This document shows, piece after piece, positions 16,032-23,711 of a stretch of DNA of 37,689 nucleotides (its first letter is position 1; every line of letters begins with the position of its first letter). The stretch lies in the IMG/VR virus record IMGVR_UViG_3300042352_000874, positions 1-37,689 of that record; one strand, written 5' to 3'. This stretch comes from a virus. The notes under the pieces were generated by a model. That model worked only from the letters and a program-made list of their open reading frames with translations, searched no databases and had not been told where the DNA came from. The translations under genes and the position numbers were made by a program.

Positions 16032-17343
16032 TTCCGAAGAGTCCTGTCAGTAGTTGCTCGCCTGCTTTTTCTGCTTCCATCTCGTCGATTTCGGCTGGGC
16101 TGAAGCCGCCGATTAGCGACATTCGGGAGCGGAACGGAACGTCGGTGAATTTCGCGATTGCGTCGCCTCGCTCGGCTAGGCTGTGTCGTTCTGGTGATTG
16201 CCACAGCGGTTCTAGGTCGAGTAGGCTGGCTCGGGCTTCGTCTCCGACGTAACGGAACATCAGCGACATGACGGTTGACCACGCACTGCTTACGCGGGCG
16301 ATTCTGTCTTCCGTCTTGAACACTAGGCCCTCGCGGGCCAGCGCGGCACCCTCGGCGCTTTGCGACTCGCCACCAGGGGTTAGGTAGTGGAGCGGGGTTC
16401 GCGTGACTGCGGCGAAGTCTTGAATGTCGTGTTTCGCGGCGGCCAGGATTCCTTGGATGTCGGTCTGTCCCGATTCCCAAATCTCAGAACCTGGCGGTAG
16501 TAGCCAGAGTGAGCCTGGGCCTGGGCTGAACAGGCCGTTGTAGTCGATGCTGTTGCCGTCGGCGTCAAGTTCTGGCAGGTCGCCTTTGATGGCTCGCTGT
16601 TTGAACGCTTGAGTGGTGACGATAACCAGTCGCTGTAGGACGGTGTGGTTGATACGGTCTAGAATGTCTAGGTGGGTCTCGAACTCGCCAAGGCCACCAA
16701 GGTTCTCGAACTGCACAACTGGGACGACACCTAGCGGGTTAGCGCCTGAACGTTCAGTGTCCAATTCCCAGCCAGCCATTTGAACTAGTGAGCCGTTTGC
16801 AGGCTTGTAGTAAACGACGACTTGGTCTGGGGTGTAGAAGTAGGCGTAGTCCAGTTCGACGTTGTCGTCGCGGTAGACTTTCATCGCGGCCAACACGCGA
16901 CGGCGGTCCACAGGGTCTGTGATAACCGTCATTTGCATTGGGTGTTCGATGGTCACCTGCGGAGCGCCAGTGAATGCCGAGACAGGGCCTACGATTGCGT
17001 AGGACTTGCCGTAGGTCAACATCCAGTCGTGTGCGTCTGCAGAACCGACGACTAGGTCGTTGGCTTTCCACAGGCGACGGGCCTCGCGGTCGCCGTTCTC
17101 ATCACCGTCTGCTCCTGTGCGGAAACCGCCGATGTTCATGCGCTCGCGGACTGCGGCCACCGACAGGTGAGCCAAGTTGGTGCGGGCTTTTTGTTGGAAT
17201 CTGCGGTAAGCGGCTGAGCAACCCTCTGCCCCCTCAGGGAGCGGTGCGTTGCCTGTCGCATAGCGGTGCAGGGTTTCCAAGCGTGGCATTTCGTCGGACA
17301 GTTGTTGCATCAACCGAGTGAATAGGGCAGGCAGTTGAGCCAT
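15964..17343 (-). CDS. Portal protein, 459 aa
   Basis: Follows the large terminase by 11 bases. Segments typical of SPP1/gp6-type portals of actinophages: LQRYATG-like LETLHRYATGNAPLP, FRTGADGDENGDREARRLW, YGKSYAIVGPV, EIWESGQTDIQGILAAAKHD and TRTPLHYLTPGGESQSAEGA. The protein forms the dodecameric DNA entry channel. Length is normal for the family. Confidence 0.92.
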   Translation of the reverse strand: MAQLPALFTRLMQQLSDEMPRLETLHRYATGNAPLPEGAEGCSAAYRRFQQKARTNLAHLSVAAVRERMNIGGFRTGADGDENGDREARRLWKANDLVVGSADAHDWMLTYGKSYAIVGPVSAFTGAPQVTIEHPMQMTVITDPVDRRRVLAAMKVYRDDNVELDYAYFYTPDQVVVYYKPANGSLVQMAGWELDTERSGANPLGVVPVVQFENLGGLGEFETHLDILDRINHTVLQRLVIVTTQAFKQRAIKGDLPELDADGNSIDYNGLFSPGPGSLWLLPPGSEIWESGQTDIQGILAAAKHDIQDFAAVTRTPLHYLTPGGESQSAEGAALAREGLVFKTEDRIARVSSAWSTVMSLMFRYVGDEARASLLDLEPLWQSPERHSLAERGDAIAKFTDVPFRSRMSLIGGFSPAEIDEMEAEKAGEQLLTGLFGNGQQETQTANTAGTQQTIPGAV

Positions 17344-17354
17344 GCGGGGGTCTC

Positions 17355-19022
17355 CTATCTAACACGGCGAACAATGGTGCGGGTCGGGCGGGCGAGGTCT
17401 TTCGATACCGCATCTACACGGGCGGCCCAGGCAAGGTTGGCGGCGATGGCCGCGTCAATCTTGTTAGGGCTGTCTGGGTGTTCTTTGTAGATTTGGATAC
17501 CGTTACGACCTGCGCGTCTTCTGGCATTTAGTATGTGGCGGGTCAGTGCTAAACTGCCGTCGTGGGTCATTTCTTTTTGAACGACGGAGTTGTAGAACTG
17601 CTCCAGTGAACGAACTACTAGGTAGGAACGGCCACCCGACATCCACCACTCAATAGGGTGTTGGAATGACGATTTGACCTTCAGTTTCTTACCGAAAGCG
17701 GCTTCCCATTCAGCGATGTAGGACTCCCATTTAGCAGGGTCGGCGTAGAAGCCGACGACGTTGTATTGCTCAAACGCACGTCTAACTTCGTTGTCGACTT
17801 CTGCAGTCGGGACTTCCCAGTCATCTCCTGCTGGGCCGTCTGGTTGTTCCCAGACGCGGATTTGGAACAAGTGGCCGTCCGAAACTCGACAACCGATTAG
17901 GGCTGTCGCGTCGGCCACGCCGCGGGAGCGTTTGCGGGAACCGTCAAACCCGAGGGTTATGACGTCGCCGCGGGCCATCTGCTTAGACGTGTCCAGACAT
18001 GCGTTCCATTCAGGAGCGGATATCCAGGCGTCTTTGCTTGAGGTCGGCTGGTTGAAGTAGTAACGACGTGAGTCTTGCGGGTCGTTACGTGGGTCCCAGA
18101 TTTCGGACAAGATACGGTCTAAGTCCATCACTTCTGCGAACGGGCCGTAGGCCTCGCGCAGTCCTTTGATAACTTCGACCTCGTCCGACATGTCGATGTC
18201 GGCGTCTGCCTCTCGGTGGTCAAACAGTAGGCGGGCTTTTTTCGCTTTACCCTCAACGATGGACTTGGCCAGGTTGTGAGTTTCTTCCGCTACTGAGTTC
18301 TCCCCAGGCATATACATTGTCGAGGTTTCAAGGCTCCACGGCTCGGCCTGTTTACGCTTGGCCAAGTTACGTCGAACTGTGGCATACATGCGTTTCAGGT
18401 CGGGACGGGTGTAGAGGTGGGTCTCGTCAAAGACCACCATCGACTCTTTACCACCATCTTTGGACGAGTTGCTGGCCGTAGATGGGACGATTTCGCCACC
18501 GCCTGGAATGAAGATACGGGTCAGACCTGCGGCGTCACGTGGTAGGCCTTCAGCCAACGGCCCCTCAGTTAGGTTGAAGTGGACGTTGTCGTAAGTGTTG
18601 CCTGCCTGGTTCTCTTCAGTCGCTAGACAGCGGATAACTGGGGCAGTTACGGTGTGGCCTACAGGTTCGCCCTCTTGGTAGAGGTAGGTCTCGCCTTTGT
18701 AGTCGTAGGTCTCGCCTGCTTCTGCCCAGTGGTCGAATCGGGCTGGCCCGAACGCTTCATACAGGACGATGAACCCTGCCAGTTCGGATTTCGCGCGACC
18801 TTTGGCTCGGCTTAGAAAGGCTGAGTCGTAGAGTCGGCGTCCGTTCTCGTCTAGGGCGTAGCAGTCGATGATGAACCCTGCGAACTCGTCGTCTAGTTCA
18901 ACTCGCTCGCCCTGGACGTCGCCTGGGCCGTGGATGCAGAAAGTCTCAATCCACCAGATGGCGTGCCACCCGAGTGACTTGGTGCGGTCGTGGTAGCCGT
19001 TAGTTACTAGTTCACGAGCCAT
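17355..19022 (-). CDS. Terminase large subunit, 555 aa
   Basis: Both enzymatic halves are visible. In the ATPase half, the Walker A-like loop is SRAKGRAKSELAG (about 71-83) and Walker B is MVVFDETH (about 195-202), followed by TSTMYMPGEN as coupling motif. In the nuclease half, LGFDGSRKRSRGVADATA (Asp about 360) and DSPNKIDAAIAANLAWA supply acidic residues. It packages DNA into the prohead with the portal. The start overlaps the small subunit gene by 11 bases. Confidence 0.93.
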   Translation of the reverse strand: MARELVTNGYHDRTKSLGWHAIWWIETFCIHGPGDVQGERVELDDEFAGFIIDCYALDENGRRLYDSAFLSRAKGRAKSELAGFIVLYEAFGPARFDHWAEAGETYDYKGETYLYQEGEPVGHTVTAPVIRCLATEENQAGNTYDNVHFNLTEGPLAEGLPRDAAGLTRIFIPGGGEIVPSTASNSSKDGGKESMVVFDETHLYTRPDLKRMYATVRRNLAKRKQAEPWSLETSTMYMPGENSVAEETHNLAKSIVEGKAKKARLLFDHREADADIDMSDEVEVIKGLREAYGPFAEVMDLDRILSEIWDPRNDPQDSRRYYFNQPTSSKDAWISAPEWNACLDTSKQMARGDVITLGFDGSRKRSRGVADATALIGCRVSDGHLFQIRVWEQPDGPAGDDWEVPTAEVDNEVRRAFEQYNVVGFYADPAKWESYIAEWEAAFGKKLKVKSSFQHPIEWWMSGGRSYLVVRSLEQFYNSVVQKEMTHDGSLALTRHILNARRRAGRNGIQIYKEHPDSPNKIDAAIAANLAWAARVDAVSKDLARPTRTIVRRVR

Positions 19023-19479
19023 TTGCGAGTCTCGCTCGTCGGTCGCTCAGTTGAGCCACTTGGGCCACCGCGGTGGGAGTGGTCTCTTCTTCCAAATCGA
19101 CGTAGCGAATGCGCAAGTCTCGGCGGGAGTCCACGGTAGTTCCCAGGATACGTTCACGTTGGCGGAGTTCTGCGGCCGCGGTGACGGAGCCGTAAACGCT
19201 GGCCGCGTGCACCATGGCGGTGTCTAGGGCAAACGTCCAGTCGGATTCAATCCAAAGTCTGCAGTGTGGCATTGTGCTGACTGCGTGCCACCAGTCGCGG
19301 GTGCGGTCTTCAATTGGGACCACTACGAGTTCGCCGTTTTTCACCATGATTTGGCGGACTAGGGGCAGTTCTGGTCTTGGGCCTGTGTAGGGCTTGTTCG
19401 GAACTTGGGTCCAGTCGTGGGTAGGGGCGTGGCGGGTCACCGTTGGGCGGCCGCTTGGCTTTGCTCCTGAAATTGGCAT
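19012..19479 (-). CDS. Terminase small subunit, 155 aa
   Basis: The ATG at 19479 sits behind GGAGACGAAA; a longer frame to 19584 has no such signal. The protein has a disordered Pro/Thr-rich start, RDWWHAVSTMPHCRLWIESD near the middle, and a helical tail (VTAAAELRQRERILGTTVDS, RRDLRIRYVDLEEE). These parts are characteristic of actinophage small terminases, where the helices bind DNA or oligomerise. It precedes and overlaps the large subunit. Confidence 0.8.
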   Translation of the reverse strand: MPISGAKPSGRPTVTRHAPTHDWTQVPNKPYTGPRPELPLVRQIMVKNGELVVVPIEDRTRDWWHAVSTMPHCRLWIESDWTFALDTAMVHAASVYGSVTAAAELRQRERILGTTVDSRRDLRIRYVDLEEETTPTAVAQVAQLSDRRARLANGS

Positions 19480-19487
19480 TTTCGTCT

Positions 19488-19517
19488 CCCGTGTCGGGTT
19501 GGCAAGCCCGTGTCGGG
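19488..19517 (-). repeat. Two copies of CCCGACACGGG with 19-base period
   Basis: Copies at 19488-19498 and 19507-19517, just upstream of the small terminase start. Each is a small inverted repeat (CCCG/CGGG). A related form (CCGACACGG) precedes the scaffold gene near 15157-15165. The core CGACACG is shared with the promoter boxes. Possible protein-binding site or RNA hairpins. Confidence 0.45.
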
Positions 19518-19629
19518 CTGGTTTGTTTTTTACGCGCGTGCGCGCATATGAAATGGCTTCGGTTTTGCACGCACAGCGAGCCACAGCATCCTACCAGTCT
19601 CAGACACACCCGAGGGGAAATACCCCCCC

Positions 19630-19947
19630 TTATCTAAGGCCAGGGTGTTTCTCTTTGGGGTGTCGTTCGCTGACTCGGCGTGCGGCTTTTTGGCCTTCAC
19701 GTGCTGATTTCTGTTTGTGGTGCCATTTGCACAGCCACTGCAGGTTGGAGAGTTCGTGGTTGTCGCCTGCAACGATGTGGTCGCAGTCGGTTCCTTGGTC
19801 TGGGCATCGGCGGCCGTCGGGGAGTGCGGTTTCGCATTGGCCGTTGGCTCTGGTTTTGGTTTGTTCTCGTAGGTGGGGCCAGTTTTTTGGCAGTCGCTGT
19901 CTACGGTTTGAACCTGCCCAGGGGGTGGGGGTAGATGGGGTATCCAT
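19630..19947 (-). CDS. HNH endonuclease, 105 aa
   Basis: HNH motif: CETALPDGRRC pair, DCDHIVAGDNHELSNLQWLC, then KWHHKQKSA. The first His (DCDH), the Asn (SNLQWLC) and the final His-His are in place, with two zinc-binding CxxC-like pairs. A short HNH gene beside the terminase is common in cos-type phages, where it helps the terminase cut genome ends. It is the first gene of the packaging and structural operon, after the 20049 promoter. Confidence 0.9.
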   Translation of the reverse strand: MDTPSTPTPWAGSNRRQRLPKNWPHLREQTKTRANGQCETALPDGRRCPDQGTDCDHIVAGDNHELSNLQWLCKWHHKQKSAREGQKAARRVSERHPKEKHPGLR

Positions 19948-20048
19948 GGGGCCTCGCTGTGGCGGGTGGGGGGATATCCTAAGATGATATATTCACGGAT
20001 ATGCTGAAACGGCCCCAGCCTTTGAATAGGGCTGTGCCGTGCATAAAA

Positions 20049-20102
20049 ATTATAACACGAACGGCGGGTTTGGTTTGTTTTGGTTAGTCTGTCGGCGTGT
20101 CG
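20049..20102 (-). promoter_or_regulatory. Packaging/structural operon promoter, extended -10 TATAAT with upstream box
   Basis: Minus strand TGTTATAAT gives a perfect -10 (20049-20054) with TGn extension and no good -35. CGACACGCCGA lies at 20092-20102, within the last codons of the preceding gene and about 46-48 bases from the -10, the same distance as in the four TTGACA promoters. A roughly 95-base leader precedes HNH and contains several GGATAT-like words. Confidence 0.65.
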
Positions 20103-20764
20103 TTGTTTTCGATTTCCCAGCCGAGTTGGCGGATTTCGGTTTCGCCTAGCCAGGTTTCGCCACAGTCTTGACATTCTCCTCGGCTGTTGTCGAATGACCT
20201 TTGCCAGATGATTCTGAGTGAGTGGCTGAGTTCTTTTTCTTCGTTTTCGTGCATTTCGGCTTGGCATGCTGGGCAGGGGACGGTGAGTTCGATTATGACG
20301 GGCGGGTCGAACTTGAGGTCGATTGCTTTGACCCAGTTGTTTAGGGTTTGGGTGTCTAGGGTTAGGGGTTCGATGTCTTGGTTTGGGCCGAGTTGTTTCA
20401 CTTTTTGGTGCCAACGTTTGATGGCTTGGATTAGGTCTTTTGGTCTGGGGTTTGTGCTGTAGGCGTCCCAGATTTGGCTCATTTCGCTGTCAATTCGTGT
20501 GAGCAGGGCTAGGGCTGAGAAGTCTAGGACGGCTCTTGTGTTGGCCAGGCCTTGGCCTCGGTTGATGGCGCTGTTTGTTGAGCCGATTGCGTCGTCTAGT
20601 TGTTCGATTAGGGGTGGCAGTTCGAGGATTGTGGTGATGAGTTCGCCGTCCCATTCTGGGTCGCCTGTTTCTTGGTAGACGATTTCGTGGTAGGGTTTGG
20701 TGAGTTTGGCGACGGCTTGGTCTAGTTGGATTAGTTGGAATTGGTGGTCTGCGTTGTTTTCCAT
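20084..20764 (-). CDS. Hypothetical protein with C-terminal zinc ribbon, 226 aa
   Basis: The ATG at 20764 follows AAGAAAGCG; a 14-residue longer frame exists. It is helical in the first two thirds, starting with FQLIQLDQAVAKLTKPYHEI, with WDGELITTILELPPLIEQLD and a long alpha region. The C-terminus has CPACQAEMHENEE...ECQDCGETW, a four-Cys zinc ribbon. It resembles the DUF7341-type proteins common in actinophages near HNH and terminase genes. Function unknown. It ends 30 bases before the operon promoter's -10. Confidence 0.8.
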   Translation of the reverse strand: MENNADHQFQLIQLDQAVAKLTKPYHEIVYQETGDPEWDGELITTILELPPLIEQLDDAIGSTNSAINRGQGLANTRAVLDFSALALLTRIDSEMSQIWDAYSTNPRPKDLIQAIKRWHQKVKQLGPNQDIEPLTLDTQTLNNWVKAIDLKFDPPVIIELTVPCPACQAEMHENEEKELSHSLRIIWQRSFDNSRGECQDCGETWLGETEIRQLGWEIENNDTPTD

Positions 20765-20825
20765 TGGTCGCTTTCTTGTTGGGGGCGGGGTGACGACAGG
20801 AGACATTGACTGCCGCCACCCCTAT

Positions 20826-20877
20826 CCGCTGACTGGCCCGAGCGGTGCTCGGTCAGGACCCAGTGAGCGGGTTTTTT
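20826..20877 (+). terminator. Intrinsic terminator facing the plus strand
   Basis: CCGCT.ACTGG.CCGAGC pairs with GCTCGG...CCAGT.AGCGG, then GTTTTTT. The U-tract is downstream only on the plus strand, opposite to every gene here. Its T-run overlaps the stop codon of the dUTPase gene. On the minus strand the same sequence is a stable hairpin without a U-tract. Confidence 0.7.
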
Positions 20878-21757
20878 ATCGGCCGCTTGAGCCGAAGCCT
20901 TGGTTGCCTCTTGGGTGGGTGTCTAGTTTGGCCACTTCTTTGGGGTGGTGTTGTGCGGTCCAGTTTGGCATGAGGATTAGTTGGGCGACGCGGTCTCCTT
21001 TGAAGATGGTGACTTTTTTGCGGCTGAGGTTGAATACTCCTGCGTAGAGTTCTCCTCGGTAGCCTGGGTCGATGATGCCTTGGTTGACCATGAGGCCGTG
21101 TTTGCGGAGTGTGCTACTGCGGCCTGTGAGCATGGCCCAGGTGTCGCTGTTGAGTTGGACTGCGACTGAGCAGGGGATGTCGACGAATTGGCCTGGTTTG
21201 ATTGTGGTTGTTTGGGAGACGTAGAGGTCGAGGCCTGCGTCGTCGGGGTATGCGCGGCTGGGCGAGAAGCCGTTCTCGTTGAGTTTGAGGAACGGGAGTG
21301 GGGTCAGAGCCTTTTCGAGGTCTCTCGTGGCTTCCGTGACCCATTCCGTGGCTTCTTCGACCCCTGTCTCGGTCAGTGGGTAGGTTTTGAATAGGTCTGG
21401 GTGGGTGAGTTTGGCCCAGGCTCCTGGCATGGCCCAGGTGTGGGGTTGGTTGGTTAGGAATGCGACGGGTTGGCCGTTTTCTAGGGCGCGTTCAACTTCG
21501 ACTGGCACTCCCCAGGATTTTGAGCCTTTTGGCCAGAGGACGATTAGGCCACTGGCTTGGTCTTGGGCGTGTCGGTTGATTTTTTCGATGGTTGGTTCTG
21601 GGGTTGCTTCTGGTGAGACCCAGAATGCTTGGCCTGGTTTGAACAGGTGGGCGTTGCGTTTGGCCAGTTCGTGTTCGATTGCCTGGGTGGCTTTCTGAAC
21701 GGTTTCGGCCACGTGGTTGTTGGCGAGGTCTATTGGGTGGCTGAGGTAGATGAGCAC
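20876..21757 (-). CDS. dut: Deoxyribosyltransferase-like (DUF4406-like) domain fused to dUTPase, 293 aa
   Basis: The GTG at 21757 follows AGAAAGAAA and begins at the first conserved residues (LIYLSHPID); a longer frame is the tail of the next gene's region. Residues 1-110 resemble the nucleoside 2-deoxyribosyltransferase/DNPH1-like fold: LSHPID, ASGLIVLWPKG, then GVPVEVERALENGQPVAFL (Glu). Residues 150-293 hold all five dUTPase motifs: DAGLDLYV (173-180), GRSS (212-215), GIIDPGYRGEL (227-237), GDRVAQLIL (254-262), RGNQGFGSSG (283-292). The dUTPase half removes dUTP and supplies dUMP. The first half may cut or rearrange deoxynucleotides; its substrate is unknown. Confidence 0.88.
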   Translation of the reverse strand: MLIYLSHPIDLANNHVAETVQKATQAIEHELAKRNAHLFKPGQAFWVSPEATPEPTIEKINRHAQDQASGLIVLWPKGSKSWGVPVEVERALENGQPVAFLTNQPHTWAMPGAWAKLTHPDLFKTYPLTETGVEEATEWVTEATRDLEKALTPLPFLKLNENGFSPSRAYPDDAGLDLYVSQTTTIKPGQFVDIPCSVAVQLNSDTWAMLTGRSSTLRKHGLMVNQGIIDPGYRGELYAGVFNLSRKKVTIFKGDRVAQLILMPNWTAQHHPKEVAKLDTHPRGNQGFGSSGR

Positions 21758-21954
21758 GGGGTTTCTTTCTTTTCGTTGTTGGTCCAGATTCGAAGCGCTG
21801 GTTGGCAGGGGTCTCCCCCTGCTTCCCAGTCTTCGTTTTCTTCGTCGGTGTTTTCTAGGCCGTCGTGTGTTGCGCATACGAGTTCGCTACAGTAGCCGAG
21901 TTTGATTCCGATTTGGAGCCAGTCCCAGAGTTCGAGTTCTGGCTGTTCAGCCAT
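21730..21954 (-). CDS. Small acidic conserved-looking protein, 74 aa
   Basis: Starts MAEQPELELWDWLQIGIKLG, then CSELVCATHDGLENTDEE, and ends near DPCQPALRIW. Similar short proteins with the CSEVVCATHDG sequence are widespread in actinophages, with unknown role. It overlaps the dUTPase gene by 28 bases and the next gene upstream by eight, so it belongs to the same transcript. Confidence 0.8.
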   Translation of the reverse strand: MAEQPELELWDWLQIGIKLGYCSELVCATHDGLENTDEENEDWEAGGDPCQPALRIWTNNEKKETPCSSTSATQ

Positions 21955-22225
21955 TGTTCTTTTCCAGGGTTTTGTGGATTTGGGTTGCGAGGGTTATCAG
22001 TTTGCTTGCTGTGGTCTCAACTCCCCAGTGGGTGGTTTCGGTTCCGTCTGGGTTTGTGGTCCAGCCGTGGATGAAGATTTGGCCTCCTGTGTAGTGGATT
22101 CTGGTTTTACTGGTGGGCATGTCTTCGTGGGTTAGGGTGTTGCCTAGGACGTCGGCTTTCCAGCCGAGGTTTTCTAGTGTTTCTCTGGTTAGGTCGAATA
22201 GGACCTTTGGGTCGGTGTTGGTCAT
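21947..22225 (-). CDS. Hypothetical protein, 92 aa
   Basis: MTNTDPKVLFDLTRETLENL is followed by alternating strand and turn regions (RIHYTGGQIFIHGWTTNPDG) and a short C-terminal helix. No family recognised. Start overlaps the stop of the MazG-like gene (ATGA), so it is co-translated with the nucleotide-metabolism genes. Confidence 0.75.
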   Translation of the reverse strand: MTNTDPKVLFDLTRETLENLGWKADVLGNTLTHEDMPTSKTRIHYTGGQIFIHGWTTNPDGTETTHWGVETTASKLITLATQIHKTLEKNNG

Positions 22226-22557
22226 ACTGGCCAGCCGCCTTTCTCGCGGATTCGTTGGACCATCTTGATGTAGATGGCGATGTCGTGTAGTGTGTCGTCG
22301 GATACTGGTTTGCCGTTTGCTATTGCGGCGGACCAGCGTCCTAGTTTGCCGACGACGTAGAAGTAGATTCCGAGTTCTGCGGCTTCTGCGTCGTTGACTT
22401 CTTGTTTGGCGATGTGGGCGAGGTCTCGTCCGATGTTGATTAGGTCGATTGCTCGTCCGTTTCCGCCATATTCAAGGATTTTTGGTAGCAGTGGTGCGAT
22501 TTCTGCGTCTGCTTTGTCTAGCCACCATTTGTGGAGTTCTTTTGGGTCGATTTCCAT
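22222..22557 (-). CDS. MazG-like all-alpha NTP pyrophosphohydrolase candidate, 111 aa
   Basis: ATG at 22557, two bases after the PurZ-like stop. Entirely helical: KELHKWWLDKADAEIAPLLP, GGNGRAIDLINIGRDLAHIA, then AAELGIYFYVVGKLGRWSAA and SDDTLHDIAIYIKMVQRIRE. The Glu in AAELG and the acidic SDDTLHD stretch before a DxAxY helix resemble the metal site of MazG/DUF1599-type NTP pyrophosphatases. The position after the PurZ-like gene suggests a MazZ-like role (dGTP to dGMP, the PurZ substrate), but the motif is weak and the function is inferred. Confidence 0.55.
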   Translation of the reverse strand: MEIDPKELHKWWLDKADAEIAPLLPKILEYGGNGRAIDLINIGRDLAHIAKQEVNDAEAAELGIYFYVVGKLGRWSAAIANGKPVSDDTLHDIAIYIKMVQRIREKGGWPV

Positions 22558-22559
22558 AG

Positions 22560-23690
22560 TTACCAGACCACCAGTGCTGAGGCTGGGCCTGTGGTCACGA
22601 TGCCGACTGGGACGCCTGCGTCGCGTTGGACTTCTTTGAGCAGGTTGTTTAGGTCGGTTTCGGTTTCTTCGTCTAGGCTTCCCCAGGTTTGTAGGTCTCG
22701 GATGCCTGGGATTTTCTGGTCGACCATGGTTAGGGCGACTAGGACTTCGACGCGGCCTTGGTAGAAGCCTTGTGGTTTCTTGTAGGTGGTTCCGCCGTTG
22801 GCTACTGCGGCGTCGCGGATTAGTTCTGCGTCCCATTCTCCTACGCGTCGCACTTTGTGGGTGACGGTGGTTTTTTCGATTGGTAGGCCGAGTTCTTCCC
22901 AGGTGGTTTCGCCTTTGAGTGGGCCTGAGTTGCCTGCGACGCGGATTGGGTAGACTCGGGCGACTAGCCACACGCCGATGGCTTCGATTCCTGGTGCCCA
23001 GGGGCTGATTCCTGCCATGGCTAGGAAGTCGATTGCTCTGGTGTCGGAACTGGTGCATTGTGGGTAGTGGCCTGCGTGCAGTCCGAGGCCGTAGCCTTGG
23101 GTGCCTTCAATTGCGATGATGGCGTTGTGTTTGTCGGTCCATTCTGCGATGAAGTGTAGGGCTTCTTTGGCGTCGATGATTTGGCCTCCGATTGCTTGGA
23201 TTCGTCGCATGGCGTCTTCGTTGTCGATGATGCGGTCTGCGGCTCTCATGATTCGGTCTGCGCGTGCGGCTCCGATGCCTTTACCTGTTGAGCCGAGTTT
23301 GTTGTGGATGTCGAGGTCGGTTTCGGTGTCTTTGTGTTTCTGTTCTAGCAGTGTGGCTTCTCCGCTGATTACGAGTTTGGAGACTGGGTGTCCGTGTTCG
23401 CGGAGTAGGGCCACTTCTGCTTCTAGGACTTCGAGTTCGATTTCGGAGCCTGGGGCGATGTAGAGGGTGGCTTCGTGGTCTACTGCGGCGGCCACTGGGA
23501 TTGTGCGTAGTGGGAATGCTTGGCCTTTTTTGTCTAGGACGGTGTGGCCTGCGTTTGGTCCTGCTACTCTGATGTTTAGGACGGTGTCGTGTTTGTCGCG
23601 GAATTCGTCGTTGGTGACGATTTGCGCGGTGACGTGTCCTTTACCCTCGGAGCCGAACATGGCTCCTGTGATGATGTGCACTTTACTCAC
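22560..23690 (-). CDS. purZ: PurZ-type adenylosuccinate synthetase homologue, 376 aa
   Basis: GTG at 23690 behind CAGGAG. The adenylosuccinate synthetase pattern is clear: P-loop GAMFGSEGKGHV (10-20), RVAGPNAGHTV (41-51, with the catalytic His), GSTGKGIGAARADR, and IEGTQGYGLGLHAGHYPQCT (SSDTRA next). PurA makes adenylosuccinate from IMP; PurZ instead joins aspartate to dGMP, the first step toward 2-amino-dATP. The P-loop has Ser14 where PurA has catalytic Asp13 (GDEGKG), and the GPNAGHT form matches archaeal-like PurZ. It heads MazG-like, dUTPase and related genes, with a methyltransferase upstream. Phage PurZ is more likely than PurA; activity is untested. Confidence 0.88.
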   Translation of the reverse strand: MSKVHIITGAMFGSEGKGHVTAQIVTNDEFRDKHDTVLNIRVAGPNAGHTVLDKKGQAFPLRTIPVAAAVDHEATLYIAPGSEIELEVLEAEVALLREHGHPVSKLVISGEATLLEQKHKDTETDLDIHNKLGSTGKGIGAARADRIMRAADRIIDNEDAMRRIQAIGGQIIDAKEALHFIAEWTDKHNAIIAIEGTQGYGLGLHAGHYPQCTSSDTRAIDFLAMAGISPWAPGIEAIGVWLVARVYPIRVAGNSGPLKGETTWEELGLPIEKTTVTHKVRRVGEWDAELIRDAAVANGGTTYKKPQGFYQGRVEVLVALTMVDQKIPGIRDLQTWGSLDEETETDLNNLLKEVQRDAGVPVGIVTTGPASALVVW

Positions 23691-23711
23691 GGTTGTTTCT
23701 CCTGTTTCTTT

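Noticed and set aside
15964-16480. Minus-strand frame of 174 codons over the portal end
   Set aside because: Arg-rich shadow of the portal gene.
19530-20414. Minus-strand frame of 294 codons
   Set aside because: Arg/Pro/Asn/Thr-rich low-complexity shadow covering the HNH gene and promoter; those have recognisable motifs in another frame.
21758-21877. N-terminal extension of the dUTPase fusion
   Set aside because: Basic low-complexity sequence opposite in phase to the 74-residue gene; GTG at 21757 has a ribosome site and starts the domain.
22558-23058. Long upstream extension of the MazG-like gene
   Set aside because: It is an Arg/Pro-rich shadow of the PurZ-like gene. The ATG at 22557 has the conserved-looking sequence and lies after the PurZ stop.
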